Below are positions 21,423 to 32,495 of a stretch of DNA of 64,000 nucleotides, one piece after another. Made by a program: the position numbers and the translations under genes. The stretch is taken from contig NZ_LNDD01000004.1 in the NCBI RefSeq assembly GCF_002865985.1, forward strand, positions 358,199 to 422,198, given 5' to 3'. The number at the start of each line of letters is the position of its first letter. The first letter of the stretch is position 1. The stretch comes from Thermotoga sp. SG1 (GTDB taxonomy: Bacteria > Thermotogota > Thermotogae > Thermotogales > Thermotogaceae). The notes under the pieces were generated by a model. That model saw nothing but the letters and a program-made list of their open reading frames with translations, had not been told where the DNA came from and ran no database searches.

Positions 21423-24179
21423 TTGGATTACAAAAATACACTGAACCTGCCAAAGACTTCGTTTCCAATGAAGGCGAACCTGGTCAACAAAGAAAAAGCC
21501 TTCCTGAAAGAATGGGAAGAGATGGATCTCTACAACTACGTCCTCGAGCAGAGAAAGGGAAAACCCCTCTTCGTTCTCCACGATGGCCCACCGTACGCCA
21601 ACGGACACATACACATCGGAACGGCACTGAACAAGATTCTGAAGGACATCGTGGTCAAGTACAAGACGTTGAGAGGGTACAGAGCACCGTACGTTCCAGG
21701 ATGGGACACCCACGGTCTTCCCATAGAACACAGGGTTTCTCAGGAACTTGGTGACAGGATAAAAGAGATGTCACCAGCAGAGATAAGAAAGAAGTGTGAG
21801 GAGTTTGCTCTGAAATTCGTTGATATACAGAGGGAAGAGTTCAAAAGACTGGGTGTGCGTGGAGACTGGAACAATCCTTACATCACTCTCAAACCGGACT
21901 ACGAGGTGAAGATCCTCGACGTGTTCAAGACTCTCGTTGAACAAGGGAACGTTTACAGGTCTTTAAAGCCAATCTACTGGTGTCCAAGATGTAGAACCGC
22001 TCTTGCAGAAGCGGAAATCGAGTACCATGATCACAGATCACCTTCCATATACGTGAAGTTCAGATCGAAGGATGATCCAGACTTCTATATCGTGATATGG
22101 ACCACCACCCCCTGGACCCTTCCAGCAAACGTTGGTATCGCGCTTCATCCCGATTTTGAGTATTCCGTTGTGAGTGTCGGAAAAGAAAGATGGGTGATCG
22201 CTACAGATCTTCTTGAGGCTTTCTCCAGGGAAACGGGTGTCGACTGTTCCGAAGTGGTAGGAAAGATAAGGGGTAAAGATCTGGAAGGGAAAGAATTCCA
22301 GCATCCCATTTTCGAAGGTAAGACTTCCCGCGTGATACTGGCAGACTACGTTTCTCTGGAAACGGGAACGGGTTGTGTCCACATCGCTCCGGGGCACGGT
22401 GAAGAGGATTACGTCTATGGTCATGTGAAATACGGTCTTCCCATCGTCTCTCCGGTTGACGAGGAAGGACGATTCACCGATGAAGCGGGGAAATACAGTG
22501 GAATGTTCATAGAGGATGCCAACAAAGTTATCATAGAGGACCTGAAAGAAAAGGGAATACTCGTTCATGCATCCACCATAACACACTCCTATCCACACTG
22601 CTGGCGCTGTAAGGGACCGGTGATCTTCAGGGCAACCGAACAGTGGTTCATCTCGGTGGATCACAACAACCTGAGGCAGAGGGTACTTGAGGAGATAGAC
22701 AGGGTCAAATGGATACCGGAGTGGGGTCGAAATAGAATCAGATCCATGGTGGAGGAAAGGCCAGATTGGTGTATCTCAAGACAGCGTGTCTGGGGAACTC
22801 CCATACCGGCTGTCAAATGTAAGGAATGTGGAGAAGTCACTCTCGATCCAAAAGTGATCGAACACTTCATGAAGATCGTGGAGAAGGAAGGAACGAACGC
22901 GTGGTTTGAAAAAAACGTGGAAGAACTGATCCCTGAAAGTTTCAGGTGTCCAAAGTGTGGGGCGCACTCTTTTGAAAAGATGCTCGACACACTCGATGTG
23001 TGGATCGATTCTGGGTCCTCTTTCGAGTACATAACCATGAGGGAAGACCATCCTTTCCCGCTGGACATGTACCTTGAAGGAAGCGATCAACACAGAGGAT
23101 GGTTCCATTCTTCCATTTTCCTCGCCGTTGCAAAGAGGGGATCTGCCCCATACAAAGAAGTACTGACGCACGGGTTCATAAAGGATGAACTCGGCAGGAA
23201 GATGAGCAAATCCCTTGGAAACGTTGTGGATCCCATGGAAGTGGTCGAAAAATACGGTGCAGAGATCTTGAGGCTCTGGCTTGCAAGTAGCGATTACTTC
23301 AACGATATAAAGATCTCCATGAGGATAGTGGAACAACAAACAGAGGTTTACAAGAAGATAAGGAACACGTTCAGATTCCTGCTTGGAAACCTTGAGGACT
23401 TCGATCCAGAACTGGACAGAGTACCTTACGAAAAGCTTCTCACCATTGACAAATGGGCACTCGGAAGGCTTCAGGAAGTCATAAAACGTGCCACAGAGTG
23501 CTACGACAGTTACGAATTTTCCAAAGTCTACAACCTCGTGGTGAAGTACTGTACAACAGAGCTCAGCTCTCTCTACCTTGATGTTGTAAAAGACAGGCTC
23601 TACGTCGAGGCAAAAGATTCTCTCTACAGAAGATCGGCACAGACGGTGATGCACGAAATACTCATCGCACTCATGAAGATCCTCGCTCCCATCATGACCT
23701 TCACGATGGAGGAAGTGTATTCACACCTTCACGAAAAAGATAGAAAATACAAAACAGTCCAGGCCGAGTACTGGCCGGAGTACAGAGAGGATCTGATCGA
23801 CAGAAAGATCATGGAGGATTTCGAAAAACTCCTCTCCATAAGAGAAGACGTTCTGAAGGCGCTTGAAGAGAAAAGACAGCAGGACGTGATAGGACACTCT
23901 CTGGACGCTGAGGTGGTCCTTGTCCCAAGAAACGACTCTGTGAAGGCCCTTCTCGAAGAGTACAGAGACGTTCTCGAAGAACTCTTCATCGTATCAAAGG
24001 TGCACCTTTCGGATGGATCTGGTGAACTGAAAGGAGAACTCGTCGAGGTTACCGCAAAACACGCAGAAGGAGAGAAATGTCAAAGATGCTGGAAATACAC
24101 AACCGAGATCTCCCAATCTGAAGAATTTCCCGGCGTTTGTCCCAGGTGTCTTGCTGTTTTGAAAGGGGAAAGGAAGTGA
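21423..24179 (+). CDS. ileS: isoleucyl-tRNA synthetase
   Basis: 918 residues, normal for bacterial IleRS. HIGH motif near residue 61 ([11 protein letters not shown]) and KMSKS near 592 ([10 protein letters not shown]). The large editing domain lies between ([14 protein letters not shown] and [14 protein letters not shown]). A C-terminal zinc finger (CQRCWKY and CPRC, from about residue 886) is present. The start is TTG at 21423 with GGAGGTGTG upstream. The gene lies 18 bases after trrA. Confidence 0.97.
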   Translation: MDYKNTLNLPKTSFPMKANLVNKEKAFLKEWEEMDLYNYVLEQRKGKPLFVLHDGPPYANGHIHIGTALNKILKDIVVKYKTLRGYRAPYVPGWDTHGLPIEHRVSQELGDRIKEMSPAEIRKKCEEFALKFVDIQREEFKRLGVRGDWNNPYITLKPDYEVKILDVFKTLVEQGNVYRSLKPIYWCPRCRTALAEAEIEYHDHRSPSIYVKFRSKDDPDFYIVIWTTTPWTLPANVGIALHPDFEYSVVSVGKERWVIATDLLEAFSRETGVDCSEVVGKIRGKDLEGKEFQHPIFEGKTSRVILADYVSLETGTGCVHIAPGHGEEDYVYGHVKYGLPIVSPVDEEGRFTDEAGKYSGMFIEDANKVIIEDLKEKGILVHASTITHSYPHCWRCKGPVIFRATEQWFISVDHNNLRQRVLEEIDRVKWIPEWGRNRIRSMVEERPDWCISRQRVWGTPIPAVKCKECGEVTLDPKVIEHFMKIVEKEGTNAWFEKNVEELIPESFRCPKCGAHSFEKMLDTLDVWIDSGSSFEYITMREDHPFPLDMYLEGSDQHRGWFHSSIFLAVAKRGSAPYKEVLTHGFIKDELGRKMSKSLGNVVDPMEVVEKYGAEILRLWLASSDYFNDIKISMRIVEQQTEVYKKIRNTFRFLLGNLEDFDPELDRVPYEKLLTIDKWALGRLQEVIKRATECYDSYEFSKVYNLVVKYCTTELSSLYLDVVKDRLYVEAKDSLYRRSAQTVMHEILIALMKILAPIMTFTMEEVYSHLHEKDRKYKTVQAEYWPEYREDLIDRKIMEDFEKLLSIREDVLKALEEKRQQDVIGHSLDAEVVLVPRNDSVKALLEEYRDVLEELFIVSKVHLSDGSGELKGELVEVTAKHAEGEKCQRCWKYTTEISQSEEFPGVCPRCLAVLKGERK

Positions 24180-24183
24180 AATC

Positions 24184-25257
24184 GTGACGGACAAATCATT
24201 TTTGAAGATCATCACGGAAGCCTATGGTTTGAGGGCAACCGATGTTCACATCTCAGCCGGTTGCCCTCCCTATTATCGGATCGATGGAAAACTCGTCCCC
24301 CAGGAAAAATACGGTAAGTTTACCAGAGAAGATGTGATGAACAGCTTGAAAGAACTCTTTCTGGAAATAGGACACCCCTTTCCTCCAAAAGAAAAAGAAG
24401 TGGATTTTTCCTTCACCGTAGGAGATGCGATCAGGGTAAGGGGAAACCTTTATTACGAAAGGAAAAACCCTGCCGTTGCCTTCAGGTTGATTCCAAAAAA
24501 GATCAGAACGTTTCAGGAACTTGGGCTTCCCGAGATTTTGAAGACGTTCGTTGAAAGAAAATACGGCCTTGTACTGGTTGCTGGACCAACGGGAAGTGGA
24601 AAATCCACAACCCTCGCTGCCATGATAGACCATATAAACGAGAACTTTCCGTACCACATAATAACGATAGAGGACCCTATAGAGTACGTTTTCACCAACA
24701 AAAAGTCCGTCATACATCAAAGAGAACTCGGTTCCGACACAGACTCCTTCTACAACGGCCTAAAATACGCACTCAGACAAGACCCGGACGTGATACTCGT
24801 TGGAGAAATGAGAGATCTCGAGACGATGGCACTCGCCCTCACTGCAGCGGAGACGGGACATCTCGTCCTCGCAACGGTTCATACGAATTCTGCTGCCTCC
24901 GCTCCAGAAAGGATCATAGACGTCTTTCCAGCACACCAGCAAAGACAAATCGCCCTTCAACTTGCAAACACTCTGATCGCTGTCATCTATCAGAGACTCG
25001 TTCCAAAGGCAAACGGAATAGGCTTCACACCCATCGTAGAGATCATGGTGGGAACACCGGCTGTCAGAAACCTGATAAGAGAAAACAAGATCCATCAACT
25101 GGAGTCAGTTATACAGGCAGGTGCTAGGCACGGTATGATTCTCTTCGACGATGCCCTGGTGAAGGCAGCTCTCAGGGGAGACATCTCGAAGGAAGATGCT
25201 ATTCAGTTTGCCAGAAACCAGGAGGAGGTGGCCAGAAGATTAGGAGTGAAGGTTTAG
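24184..25257 (+). CDS. pilT: type IV pilus twitching/retraction ATPase PilT
   Basis: 357 residues, the family length. Walker A is [10 protein letters not shown] near residue 134. The Asp box is ITIEDPIEY, Walker B is [12 protein letters not shown] and the His box is [15 protein letters not shown]-terminal [18 protein letters not shown] is typical of PilT. It drives disassembly of pilin filaments at the inner membrane. No pilin genes are nearby, so it is an isolated copy between ileS and prfA. Start GTG at 24184. Confidence 0.95.
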   Translation: MTDKSFLKIITEAYGLRATDVHISAGCPPYYRIDGKLVPQEKYGKFTREDVMNSLKELFLEIGHPFPPKEKEVDFSFTVGDAIRVRGNLYYERKNPAVAFRLIPKKIRTFQELGLPEILKTFVERKYGLVLVAGPTGSGKSTTLAAMIDHINENFPYHIITIEDPIEYVFTNKKSVIHQRELGSDTDSFYNGLKYALRQDPDVILVGEMRDLETMALALTAAETGHLVLATVHTNSAASAPERIIDVFPAHQQRQIALQLANTLIAVIYQRLVPKANGIGFTPIVEIMVGTPAVRNLIRENKIHQLESVIQAGARHGMILFDDALVKAALRGDISKEDAIQFARNQEEVARRLGVKV

Positions 25258-26306
25258 TGGAAAAGATCTCTTCAGTCCTGAAGGAGAAAAAGAAAGAGCT
25301 GGAAAAACAGCTGTCCAGACCCGATCTGAACCCGGAAGAGATGAAAAACTACGGAATAGAGTACGCAAAGCTTGAAGAGATAGAGAGCATCGTGAACAGG
25401 ATAAAGGAAACACAGGAGTTCATAGAACTTCTGAAAGAAGAGGAAGAAAACGAACAGGAGATCGACAGGTACGAAAAAGAACTCGATAGCCTCTTTCAGG
25501 AACTCTTCCTTTTGCTGTCTCCTGAAACAGGAGATAAAGCGATCGTAGAGATCAGGCCAGGAACAGGTGGAGAAGAGGCCGCTCTGTTTGCGCGCGACCT
25601 TTTCAGGATGTACACGAGGTATGCAGAAAGGAAAGGCTGGAACGTGGAAATCGCTGAGATGCATGAGACGGATCTAGGAGGAGTGAAGGAATCGGTCTTC
25701 TTTGTAAAAGGAAAAAACGCCTACAGTATTCTGAAATACGAAAGTGGTGTTCACAGAGTTCAGAGGGTGCCGATCACGGAATCTGGAGGTAGAATTCACA
25801 CCTCAACAGCAACCGTCGTGGTCCTTCCCGAGATAGAAGAGAAAGACATCGAGATAAGACCAGAGGACCTTAAGATAGAAACCTTCAGAGCCTCGGGACA
25901 CGGTGGCCAGTACGTGAACAAAACAGAGTCCGCCGTGAGGATCACCCACATTCCAACGGGAATCGTCGTTTCCTGTCAGAACGAAAGATCGCAGTATCAG
26001 AACAAACAGACTGCTTTGAGGATCCTCCGCGCACGTCTCTATCAGCTTCAGAGAGAACAACTGGAGAAAGAACTCTCTCAGAAGAGAAGATCACAGATAG
26101 GAACAGGAGAGAGAAGTGAGAAAATCAGAACCTACAACTTCCCACAGAACAGGGTCACCGATCACAGGATAAACTACACCTCTTACAGGCTTCAGGAGAT
26201 TCTCGATGGAGATCTCGATGAGATCATAGCAAAATTGATAGAACACGATATAGAAAACAACATCGAAGAAATTTTAGGAATGAATACCTCAAATGGAGAA
26301 CATTAA
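25257..26306 (+). CDS. prfA: peptide chain release factor 1
   Basis: 349 residues, slightly short of the usual 355-360. Recognises UAA and UAG and triggers peptide release. The catalytic GGQ is in [13 protein letters not shown] near residue 217, with the family segment [15 protein letters not shown] near the C-terminus. GTG at 25257 overlaps the pilT stop codon by one base (TAGTG). The flgB start lies 16 bases downstream. Confidence 0.95.
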   Translation: MEKISSVLKEKKKELEKQLSRPDLNPEEMKNYGIEYAKLEEIESIVNRIKETQEFIELLKEEEENEQEIDRYEKELDSLFQELFLLLSPETGDKAIVEIRPGTGGEEAALFARDLFRMYTRYAERKGWNVEIAEMHETDLGGVKESVFFVKGKNAYSILKYESGVHRVQRVPITESGGRIHTSTATVVVLPEIEEKDIEIRPEDLKIETFRASGHGGQYVNKTESAVRITHIPTGIVVSCQNERSQYQNKQTALRILRARLYQLQREQLEKELSQKRRSQIGTGERSEKIRTYNFPQNRVTDHRINYTSYRLQEILDGDLDEIIAKLIEHDIENNIEEILGMNTSNGEH

Positions 26307-26322
26307 CAGTGGAGGTGTGAAA

Positions 26323-26706
26323 ATGTTCAACTCCAACTTCTACACACTGAAGCAAGCGATGGATGTTTCACTGTTGAGACAGAAAGTGCATTCACTCAAC
26401 ATAGCGAATGTGAGCACTCCCGGTTACAAGAGAAAGTACGTGGCGTTCGAAGAGTTCTTGAAGGAATCGAAGACGAAACTTGAACTCACGAGGACCAGTG
26501 AGAAACATATGGGAGGCTCTCAAAGGGTCGTGGAGCCACGTGTTCTGACACAGGACGATACAATCATGAGAAACGACGGTAACAACGTGGACATCGACTA
26601 CGAAATGGTTCAGCTTGTGGAAAACGGGCTCAGATATCAGGTTCTCACCAGACTCATGTCGATGAACATAGACAGATACAACGCTGTCCTGAGGAGTGTG
26701 AGATGA
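26323..26706 (+). CDS. flgB: flagellar basal-body rod protein FlgB
   Basis: 127 residues. Proximal rod protein of the flagellum. The conserved N-terminal rod motif is HSLNIANVSTPGYKRK, and the C-terminal helix VDIDYEMVQLVENGLRYQVL is typical. ATG at 26323 follows GGAGGTGTG. The frame also opens at 26293 within prfA, but that start lacks a binding site. It begins the flgB-flgC-fliE set and overlaps flgC by 4 bases. Confidence 0.95.
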   Translation: MFNSNFYTLKQAMDVSLLRQKVHSLNIANVSTPGYKRKYVAFEEFLKESKTKLELTRTSEKHMGGSQRVVEPRVLTQDDTIMRNDGNNVDIDYEMVQLVENGLRYQVLTRLMSMNIDRYNAVLRSVR

Positions 26707-27125
26707 TGAGCGAATTCGATATAATGAACATCAGCGCAACGGGTATGTCCGCACAGAGGCTCAGAGTTGAGATCGTCTCCACAAACATAGCGAACGCAGA
26801 AACCACCAGGACAGAAACAGGAGAGCCTTACAGAAGGAAAGTCCCAGTTTTTGCTGAATACCTGAGAAGAACAAGAGATGGTAAAATAGAGAGTGCAGGT
26901 GTGAAGGTAGTGAAAATAGAGGAGGATACATCACCCTTCAGACTCGTTTACGATCCCACACATCCTGATGCAGACGAAAACGGATACGTGAGGATGCCGA
27001 ACGTGAACATAGTCAGGGAAATGGTCGATCTTATAAACGCTCAGAGGGCCTACGATGCGAACGTGGCGGCGTTCAACGTGACCAAGAACATGGTAAACAG
27101 TGCCCTTCAAATTGGAAGGGGGTAA
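26703..27125 (+). CDS. flgC: flagellar basal-body rod protein FlgC
   Basis: 140 residues. Rod protein with the N-terminal pattern MSAQRLRVEIVSTNIANAET and the C-terminal YVRMPNVNIVREMVDLINAQ and YDANVAAFNVTKNM, both diagnostic of FlgC. Two ATGs (26703, 26706) are possible; GAGGAG at 26691 fits either. Coupled to flgB by overlap; fliE follows after 6 bases. Confidence 0.95.
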   Translation: MMSEFDIMNISATGMSAQRLRVEIVSTNIANAETTRTETGEPYRRKVPVFAEYLRRTRDGKIESAGVKVVKIEEDTSPFRLVYDPTHPDADENGYVRMPNVNIVREMVDLINAQRAYDANVAAFNVTKNMVNSALQIGRG

Positions 27126-27131
27126 TAGGAC

Positions 27132-27416
27132 ATGGTGGATAGGATAGAAGGACTCGGTCCCATAGAAGACGCTGGGAAGGTCCAGAAGAAAAAGGATGGT
27201 GACTTTTCAAAAGCTTTGAAAGAAGCTCTGGAAAAAGTAAACGATATCCAGAAAAGAGCAGAGAAACTGACAGATGATTTTGCTCAAGGGAAAATCAGCA
27301 ACATCCACGAAGTTATAATAGAAGCTGAGAAGGCTTCGATCGCTCTCAGACTCACCGTCGAGGTGAGAAACAGGATCGTTGAAGCATACAGAGAGATCAT
27401 GAGGATGCAAATCTGA
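27132..27416 (+). CDS. fliE: flagellar hook-basal body complex protein FliE
   Basis: 94 residues. Small adaptor joining the MS ring to the rod. The C-terminal helix is characteristic: [18 protein letters not shown] followed by [24 protein letters not shown] lies upstream of the ATG. Its last 20 bases overlap the 3' end of the convergent cyclophilin-like gene, and no terminator separates them. Confidence 0.92.
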   Translation: MVDRIEGLGPIEDAGKVQKKKDGDFSKALKEALEKVNDIQKRAEKLTDDFAQGKISNIHEVIIEAEKASIALRLTVEVRNRIVEAYREIMRMQI

Positions 27417-27771
27417 CGGTGACCCTCTCACCGTCTTTCACTTTTTTCAGATCTTTTAGTCCTTCAATGATCTTTCCTATCACGTTCACAGCGCTTGCTG
27501 GCCTTATTTTGTCATCGCTGATGGGAGTTTTCCCGAAGAACAGGCACAACGCCCTTCCAGGAGGCCAATAGCCAACATCTCCTATTTCTACCACTTCCCT
27601 GGGATTTTCCATCTTCTGAACGCTCACAGGAGTTGAAAAGTAGATCTCCTCACCCCAGGTGTTCACCGTGCTTTCGAATGGGATTTTTTCTTTCAGTCTC
27701 TCAACCACCTCGCAGGATTCATCCAGTTCGATGAGACATCTTGCATTTTCGAATACCAGTTCCACCTTCAT
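27397..27771 (-). CDS. cyclophilin-like fold protein (TM1367 family, DUF369)
   Basis: 124 residues. Matches the small cyclophilin-like family of which T. maritima TM1367 has a solved structure: [16 protein letters not shown], then [19 protein letters not shown] and [14 protein letters not shown]. The fold resembles peptidyl-prolyl isomerases, but the biochemical role is not established. ATG at 27771 follows GGAGGGATGTT; the open frame further upstream is tRNA sequence. The tRNA-Leu terminator ends just before its ribosome binding site, so it depends on read-through or an unseen promoter. Confidence 0.85.
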   Translation of the reverse strand: MKVELVFENARCLIELDESCEVVERLKEKIPFESTVNTWGEEIYFSTPVSVQKMENPREVVEIGDVGYWPPGRALCLFFGKTPISDDKIRPASAVNVIGKIIEGLKDLKKVKDGERVTVRFASS

Positions 27772-27783
27772 AACATCCCTCCA

Positions 27784-27810
27784 GAAAAAGAGGCACCTTT
27801 CTGGTGCCTC
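27784..27810 (-). terminator. terminator of tRNA-Leu(TAA)
   Basis: Minus strand: GAGGCACC (27803-27810) and GGTGCCTC (27790-27797) form a perfect 8-bp stem with loop AGAAA, followed by five T at 27785-27789. It lies directly upstream of the cyclophilin-like gene's ribosome binding site. Confidence 0.9.
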
Positions 27811-27816
27811 GGTGTC

Positions 27817-27906
27817 TGGTGCCGGGGATCGGACTCGAACCGACACGGGGTTGTAAACCCCAGCGGATTTTAAGTCCGCTGCGTCTGCCAATTCCGCCAC
27901 CCCGGC
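27817..27906 (-). tRNA. tRNA-Leu (TAA)
   Basis: 90 nt with encoded CCA. Acceptor stem GCCGGGG/CCCCGGC with A73. The anticodon stem GCGGA/TCCGC closes CTTAAAA, anticodon TAA. The long variable arm TGGGGTTTACAACCCCG marks a class II tRNA. Confidence 0.93.
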
Positions 27907-27915
27907 CCATTTTTT

Positions 27916-27924
27916 ATTATACCA
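27916..27924 (-). promoter_or_regulatory. extended -10 promoter of tRNA-Leu(TAA)
   Basis: Minus strand TGG-TATAAT, ending about 10 bases before the tRNA. The best -35 candidate (TTGAAA) sits 20 bases away, too far to be convincing. Confidence 0.6.
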
Positions 27925-27987
27925 CCAGACCTCCCTTACTATTTCAACCTTAAAAATTTCGAACGAAAGGGTTATTCTCTCAAGACA

Positions 27988-27996
27988 TGGTATAAT
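27988..27996 (+). promoter_or_regulatory. extended -10 promoter of the suf operon
   Basis: TGG-TATAAT followed by a leader of about 25 nt and AGAGGAGGG in front of sufC. It is divergent from the tRNA-Leu promoter; the two -10 elements are about 70 bases apart. I see no IscR-like palindrome. Confidence 0.7.
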
Positions 27997-28027
27997 AAAT
28001 TAGGAAAACATAAGAGGAGGGAACAGG

Positions 28028-28768
28028 ATGCTTGAAATTAAAGATCTGCATGCGAAGTTGAGGGACGAGGAAAAGGAAATACTGAAAGGAGTAAACCTCA
28101 AAATAGAAAAAGGTGAAGTGCACGTTCTCATGGGGCCAAACGGCAGTGGGAAATCCACTCTTGCAAACGTTGTAATGGGAAACCCAAAGTACGTTGTAAC
28201 AAAAGGAGACATCCTCTTTGAAGGACGCTCTATAAAAGACCTACCACCTGACGAAAGGGCAAAGCTAGGTATCATGATGACATTCCAGAATCCCTACGAG
28301 ATAGAAGGGGTGAAGTTTTCACAGTTTCTCATCACATCGCACAGAAAGGTTCACGGAGAAGAGAAAAACTACCTTGAACTCAGAAGAGAACTGGAAAACC
28401 AGTCAGAAAAGCTGGGACTCGGAAGAGATTTTCTCGAGAGATACCTGAACGTTGGATTTTCCGGCGGCGAGAAAAAGAGATCCGAAATCCTTCAGGCTCT
28501 TTTTCTGAAACCCAAGCTTCTCATACTCGATGAGATAGACTCAGGCCTCGATGTGGACGCACTCAAACTCATAGCAAAGACTATTGCCGATCTCAACAAA
28601 GAGAGGGTCACGCTTCTCATCATCACCCACTACAAAAGACTTTTGGATTATCTGGAAAGGATTGACAGAGTACATGTTTATGTGGATGGTCGCATAGTGA
28701 AAAGCGGTGGAGCGGAACTTGCTGATGAAGTTGAGGAAAAGGGTTACAGCCTGGAAGGAGTGAGATGA
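28028..28768 (+). CDS. sufC: Fe-S cluster assembly ATPase SufC
   Basis: 246 residues, normal length. ABC-type ATPase without membrane partner. Walker A GPNGSGKST near residue 38, signature FSGGEKKRSE, Walker B LLILDEIDSGLD with the SufC-typical Asp after the Glu. It drives conformational change of the SufBD scaffold. First gene of sufCBDSU; its stop overlaps the sufB start. Confidence 0.97.
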   Translation: MLEIKDLHAKLRDEEKEILKGVNLKIEKGEVHVLMGPNGSGKSTLANVVMGNPKYVVTKGDILFEGRSIKDLPPDERAKLGIMMTFQNPYEIEGVKFSQFLITSHRKVHGEEKNYLELRRELENQSEKLGLGRDFLERYLNVGFSGGEKKRSEILQALFLKPKLLILDEIDSGLDVDALKLIAKTIADLNKERVTLLIITHYKRLLDYLERIDRVHVYVDGRIVKSGGAELADEVEEKGYSLEGVR

Positions 28769-30159
28769 TGGAAAGAATCATCCTAGATGATTCCAGATTC
28801 AACTTCGTTCCCAAAGTGAAAACTGCCTACAAAGCTCCTCCAGGGCTCAATGAAAGGTTGATAGAAGAGATATCCCGGGCAAAGAATGAGCCAGAATGGA
28901 TGCTGAAACATCGGCTCGAATCCTTGAGGATATTCAAGGAGTGGCACAACCCGAGGTTCGGTGTGGACATCTCTGAACTCGATCTGGGAAAGATCGTATC
29001 CTACATAAGACCCGATGCAAAAAAAGGTGCTTCCTGGGAAGAGGTACCCGAGGAGGTGAAAGAAGCCTTTGACAGGCTGGGAATACCCGAAGCCGAAAAG
29101 AAATACCTTGCCGGCGTTGGAGCGCAGCTTGATTCAGAGATCGTTTATCAGAACATAAAGAAAGAACTGGAAAAACTCGGTGTTATTTTTCTGGACATGG
29201 AGAGTGCCGTGAGAGAGTATCCCGATCTTGTGAAGGAGTACTTCATGAAACTCGTTCCCAACACCGATCACAAGTTCGCTGCACTTCATGGAGCCATCTG
29301 GAGCGGAGGAACTTTCCTGTACGTCCCAGCCAACGTGAAGATTCCCATGCCTCTTCAGGCTTACTTTTTGATGAGTAATCCCGGAATGGGACAGTTCGAA
29401 CACACCATCATCGTTGCAGAAGAAGGCAGTGAAGTCACCTTCATAGAAGGATGCTCAGCTCCAAGATACAACGTCATCAATCTCCACGCCGGAATGGTTG
29501 AGATATACGTCAAACGAGGAGCAAAGGTCAAGTACCTCACCATACAGAACTGGAGCAAAAACACCTACAATCTCAACACGAAAAGATCGATCGTCGAGGA
29601 AGAGGGTTCGATGACGTGGGTGTCTGGATCCCTTGGCAGTTACAAGACTATGCTGTACCCGATGACGATACTCAAGGGAAAGGGTTCAAGGGCAGAGAGC
29701 ATGTCCATCACGTACGCAGGACCAGGCCAGCACATGGATACAGGTTCGAAAGTCGTTCACCTTGCCCCGTACACGAGTTCTCTTGTGAGCGCAAAGAGTA
29801 TTTCTCTTGGCGGTGGATGGGCCTTCTACAGGGGCCTTCTGAAGATCACAAAAGAGGCTGTGAACAGTAAGGCATCCGTGGAATGTGCGGCTCTGATGCT
29901 CGACAACAAATCGAAGAGTGACACAGTTCCCATAATAGAGGTGGAAACAGACAAAGCAGACGTGGGGCATGAGGCAAGGATTGGAAGAATAGGAGAGGAT
30001 CAGATATTCTATCTCATGAGTAGAGGTCTCTCAGAACAGGAGGCAAAATCGATGATAGTGAAAGGATTTGTGGAACCAGTTGTGAAGGAGCTCCCATTTG
30101 AGTACGCCGTCGAGCTCAACAAACTTCTCGAACTGGAAATAGAAAAGAGTATAGGGTGA
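28765..30159 (+). CDS. sufB: Fe-S cluster scaffold protein SufB
   Basis: 464 residues, normal for SufB. Right-handed beta-helix scaffold with the conserved VEGCSAPRY-type segment (IEGCSAPRYNVINLHAG), SMTWVSGSLGS and the C-terminal GRIGEDQIFYLMSRGLSEQEA. It assembles the nascent cluster with SufC and SufD. Start at ATG 28765 (or 28768) overlaps the sufC stop. Confidence 0.96.
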   Translation: MMERIILDDSRFNFVPKVKTAYKAPPGLNERLIEEISRAKNEPEWMLKHRLESLRIFKEWHNPRFGVDISELDLGKIVSYIRPDAKKGASWEEVPEEVKEAFDRLGIPEAEKKYLAGVGAQLDSEIVYQNIKKELEKLGVIFLDMESAVREYPDLVKEYFMKLVPNTDHKFAALHGAIWSGGTFLYVPANVKIPMPLQAYFLMSNPGMGQFEHTIIVAEEGSEVTFIEGCSAPRYNVINLHAGMVEIYVKRGAKVKYLTIQNWSKNTYNLNTKRSIVEEEGSMTWVSGSLGSYKTMLYPMTILKGKGSRAESMSITYAGPGQHMDTGSKVVHLAPYTSSLVSAKSISLGGGWAFYRGLLKITKEAVNSKASVECAALMLDNKSKSDTVPIIEVETDKADVGHEARIGRIGEDQIFYLMSRGLSEQEAKSMIVKGFVEPVVKELPFEYAVELNKLLELEIEKSIG

Positions 30160-30169
30160 GGTGTTCGAT

Positions 30170-31276
30170 ATGGAAAAAACGCTGGTACTGGAACACGATG
30201 GAGAAAAAGCGGTCGTCTGGGAGACCCCACAGATATTCTCAGAAAACGACTATGGATACGATGTTCTGGAGAAAGCGCTGGAGAAAACAGAAGGACCCTT
30301 AAAAGAATGGAGACGAAAGAAGTTCCTGGAATACTACAAAGAATGGGGATTTCCAAAGTGGAAAAGATGCAGTCTTGATGGAATGGTACTTCCGGAACTT
30401 TCGTTCAACCACGTGGACCTTGATGTGGACATATCCCTTCTTGAGAAACTCGACTTTGAAGGATCACACAGAAAGTTCGTTCTTCTTGGAGACGCGTTCT
30501 TTACGGATTTTAAGATATACGGAGATGGGAAGCATCTGATCAGATCCGAAGATGGAGTGGAGAACGTTCTTGTGATTGTGGAAAAAGAGGCGGAGATCCA
30601 CAGGATATCAAAGGTGAGGAGATTCAGAAACACGGTGATGAGGATCCTTGTGAAAAGAAACGCCACGTTGAAGTTCATCAACGTGGATCTCTCAGGAGAT
30701 TTCACCTTCGACAACGCGTTCATCGTGCTCGAAGAAGGTGCAAAACTTTCGATGAGGGACTTCAGAGCGTTCGGTCACAGAAAGGTTGGATACGTTCTTG
30801 TGAAGAAGAGTAAACTGAGCGAGACGGATATGAGATCTTACTTCTATCAGAACGGAACAGGCATAACGGACCTCCTCTACCTCATGAGGTTTGAAGGTGA
30901 GGAAGCGAAGGGAAGGTTGAAGGGAAACGGTGTGGTGGATGGATTTGGGAAAATCGTCTTTCGTGGCATACTGGATGTGAAAAGAGGTTCGAAGAACATC
31001 GTTGCCGAGGAGGCAGAACACACTCTCATACTCTCTCCTGAGGCTCGCATGGAAGCCATTCCGAGTCTGTGGGTGGACGAGAACGAAGTTACAGCTTCTC
31101 ACTCTGCAAGCTCGTCCTCTCTCGACGAAAACCAGCTCTTCTACATCATGTCCAGGGGGATTGACGAGGCTGAAGCGAAAAAGCTCATCGTGAGGGGAAT
31201 CTTTTCAGATCTTCTGGACGAACTGGAAGAATCTGTCAAAGGAGATGTGGAAGATGTTGTCAACCAGATTGTATGA
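30170..31276 (+). CDS. sufD: Fe-S cluster assembly protein SufD
   Basis: 368 residues from ATG 30170, chosen because GGTGAGGTG lies 5 bases upstream (the frame also opens with GTG at 30161). A SufB paralog that partners it: the C-terminal [20 protein letters not shown] and [14 protein letters not shown] are typical. SufD is needed for iron entry in the SufBCD complex. Shorter and more divergent than SufB, as usual. Its end overlaps sufS by 23 bases. Confidence 0.93.
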   Translation: MEKTLVLEHDGEKAVVWETPQIFSENDYGYDVLEKALEKTEGPLKEWRRKKFLEYYKEWGFPKWKRCSLDGMVLPELSFNHVDLDVDISLLEKLDFEGSHRKFVLLGDAFFTDFKIYGDGKHLIRSEDGVENVLVIVEKEAEIHRISKVRRFRNTVMRILVKRNATLKFINVDLSGDFTFDNAFIVLEEGAKLSMRDFRAFGHRKVGYVLVKKSKLSETDMRSYFYQNGTGITDLLYLMRFEGEEAKGRLKGNGVVDGFGKIVFRGILDVKRGSKNIVAEEAEHTLILSPEARMEAIPSLWVDENEVTASHSASSSSLDENQLFYIMSRGIDEAEAKKLIVRGIFSDLLDELEESVKGDVEDVVNQIV

Positions 31277-32495
31277 AGATTTTCCTATACTGAAGACAAA
31301 AATAAACGGAAAAAGACTCGTCTACCTGGACAACGCGGCCACCACGTTGAAACCAAAACGTGTTGTGGAAAAACTGAAAGAGTTCTACTACACAAGTTAC
31401 TCGAATGTTCACAGGGCTGTTCACACCCTTGCTTCCCGTGCCACAGTTGAACTCGAAGAATCCAGGGAGAAATTTGCAAATTTTCTGGAAGTTTCTCCAC
31501 AGGAGATCATCTTCACCTCTGGAACCACGATGGCGATAAACCTGGTCGTTGTGTCTCTTTTGAGAAGCGGCCTGTTGAAAGAGGGCGATCTGGTGCTCAT
31601 CTCTCTCCTTGAACACCATGCAAATTTTGTTCCCTGGCTTAGGCTTTCCAGATTTTACGGTTACAGACTCGAATACATCAGGCCGTCTGGAAGGTTCGGT
31701 ACACTCGAGATGGACGATCTAATGAAACACGAAGGAAAGAATCCGAAAGTCATCGCCATAACTGGTCTTTCAAATGTAACCGGTCAAAGAATACCATTTG
31801 AGGAACTGCGCAACATCTTCCCGAATGCGATCGTAGTGCTCGATGGCGCACAGCTTTTGCCACACGAACGAGTAAAACCGAAGGAAATCGGTGTGGATTT
31901 TCTTGCTTTCTCCCTTCACAAGATGCTCGGCCCCACGGGAGTGGGTGTGCTTTACGGAAGGAAAGAACTCCTCGAACAGATGGAACCCTTCCTCTACGGT
32001 GGGGAGATGATCGATAGAGTGTCTTTGGAGGATGTGACCTTCAACGAACTTCCGTACAAATTCGAGGCGGGAACACCGAACATAGCAGATATCGTCGCTT
32101 CGAAGGAGGCACTGGCCTATCTTGAAGAAATCGGGTTCGAAGCAGTGCATGAGAGGGTAAAAAGATTGACCCAACTAGCCTTGGAGAAGCTCCTCAAGGT
32201 AGATGGAGTGGAACTCTACGGTCCCTTAGACGAAAGACAGCATGGAATCGTTTCTTTCAACATAAAAGGGGTTCATCCACACGATGTGGCCCATATTCTA
32301 GATCAGGAATTTGGTGTGGCCATAAGAAGCGGTCATCACTGTGCACAACCTTTGATGAATCTTCTGAAAGAACAATCCCTTCTGGACTTTCCGAATTCTA
32401 CCTGCAGGGCGAGTTTCTATCTCTACAACACGGAAGAAGATGTTAGAATCTTCGTGGAGGGCGTGAAAAAGGTAAAGGAGTGGTTTTCAAGATGA
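31254..32495 (+). CDS. sufS: cysteine desulfurase SufS
   Basis: 413 residues. PLP enzyme releasing sulfur from cysteine as a persulfide. Group II features: [28 protein letters not shown], the PLP Lys in [16 protein letters not shown] and the active-site Cys in [15 protein letters not shown] 31254 is chosen because AAAGGAG is 9 bases upstream; ATG 31245 is too close to it. Followed by the sulfur acceptor SufU rather than SufE. Confidence 0.95.
   Translation: MLSTRLYEDFPILKTKINGKRLVYLDNAATTLKPKRVVEKLKEFYYTSYSNVHRAVHTLASRATVELEESREKFANFLEVSPQEIIFTSGTTMAINLVVVSLLRSGLLKEGDLVLISLLEHHANFVPWLRLSRFYGYRLEYIRPSGRFGTLEMDDLMKHEGKNPKVIAITGLSNVTGQRIPFEELRNIFPNAIVVLDGAQLLPHERVKPKEIGVDFLAFSLHKMLGPTGVGVLYGRKELLEQMEPFLYGGEMIDRVSLEDVTFNELPYKFEAGTPNIADIVASKEALAYLEEIGFEAVHERVKRLTQLALEKLLKVDGVELYGPLDERQHGIVSFNIKGVHPHDVAHILDQEFGVAIRSGHHCAQPLMNLLKEQSLLDFPNSTCRASFYLYNTEEDVRIFVEGVKKVKEWFSR

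Noticed and set aside
22776..23654. 292-codon minus-strand frame opposite ileS
   Set aside because: No ribosome binding site or family resemblance; ileS is certain on the plus strand.
24184..25257. PilT as the retraction motor of a local pilus operon
   Set aside because: No pilin, PilB, PilC or PilM-Q genes in the window; the gene sits among translation genes.
27772..27900. N-terminal extension of the cyclophilin-like protein through tRNA-Leu
   Set aside because: The extra residues are a reading of the tRNA; the real start ATG 27771 has its own binding site.
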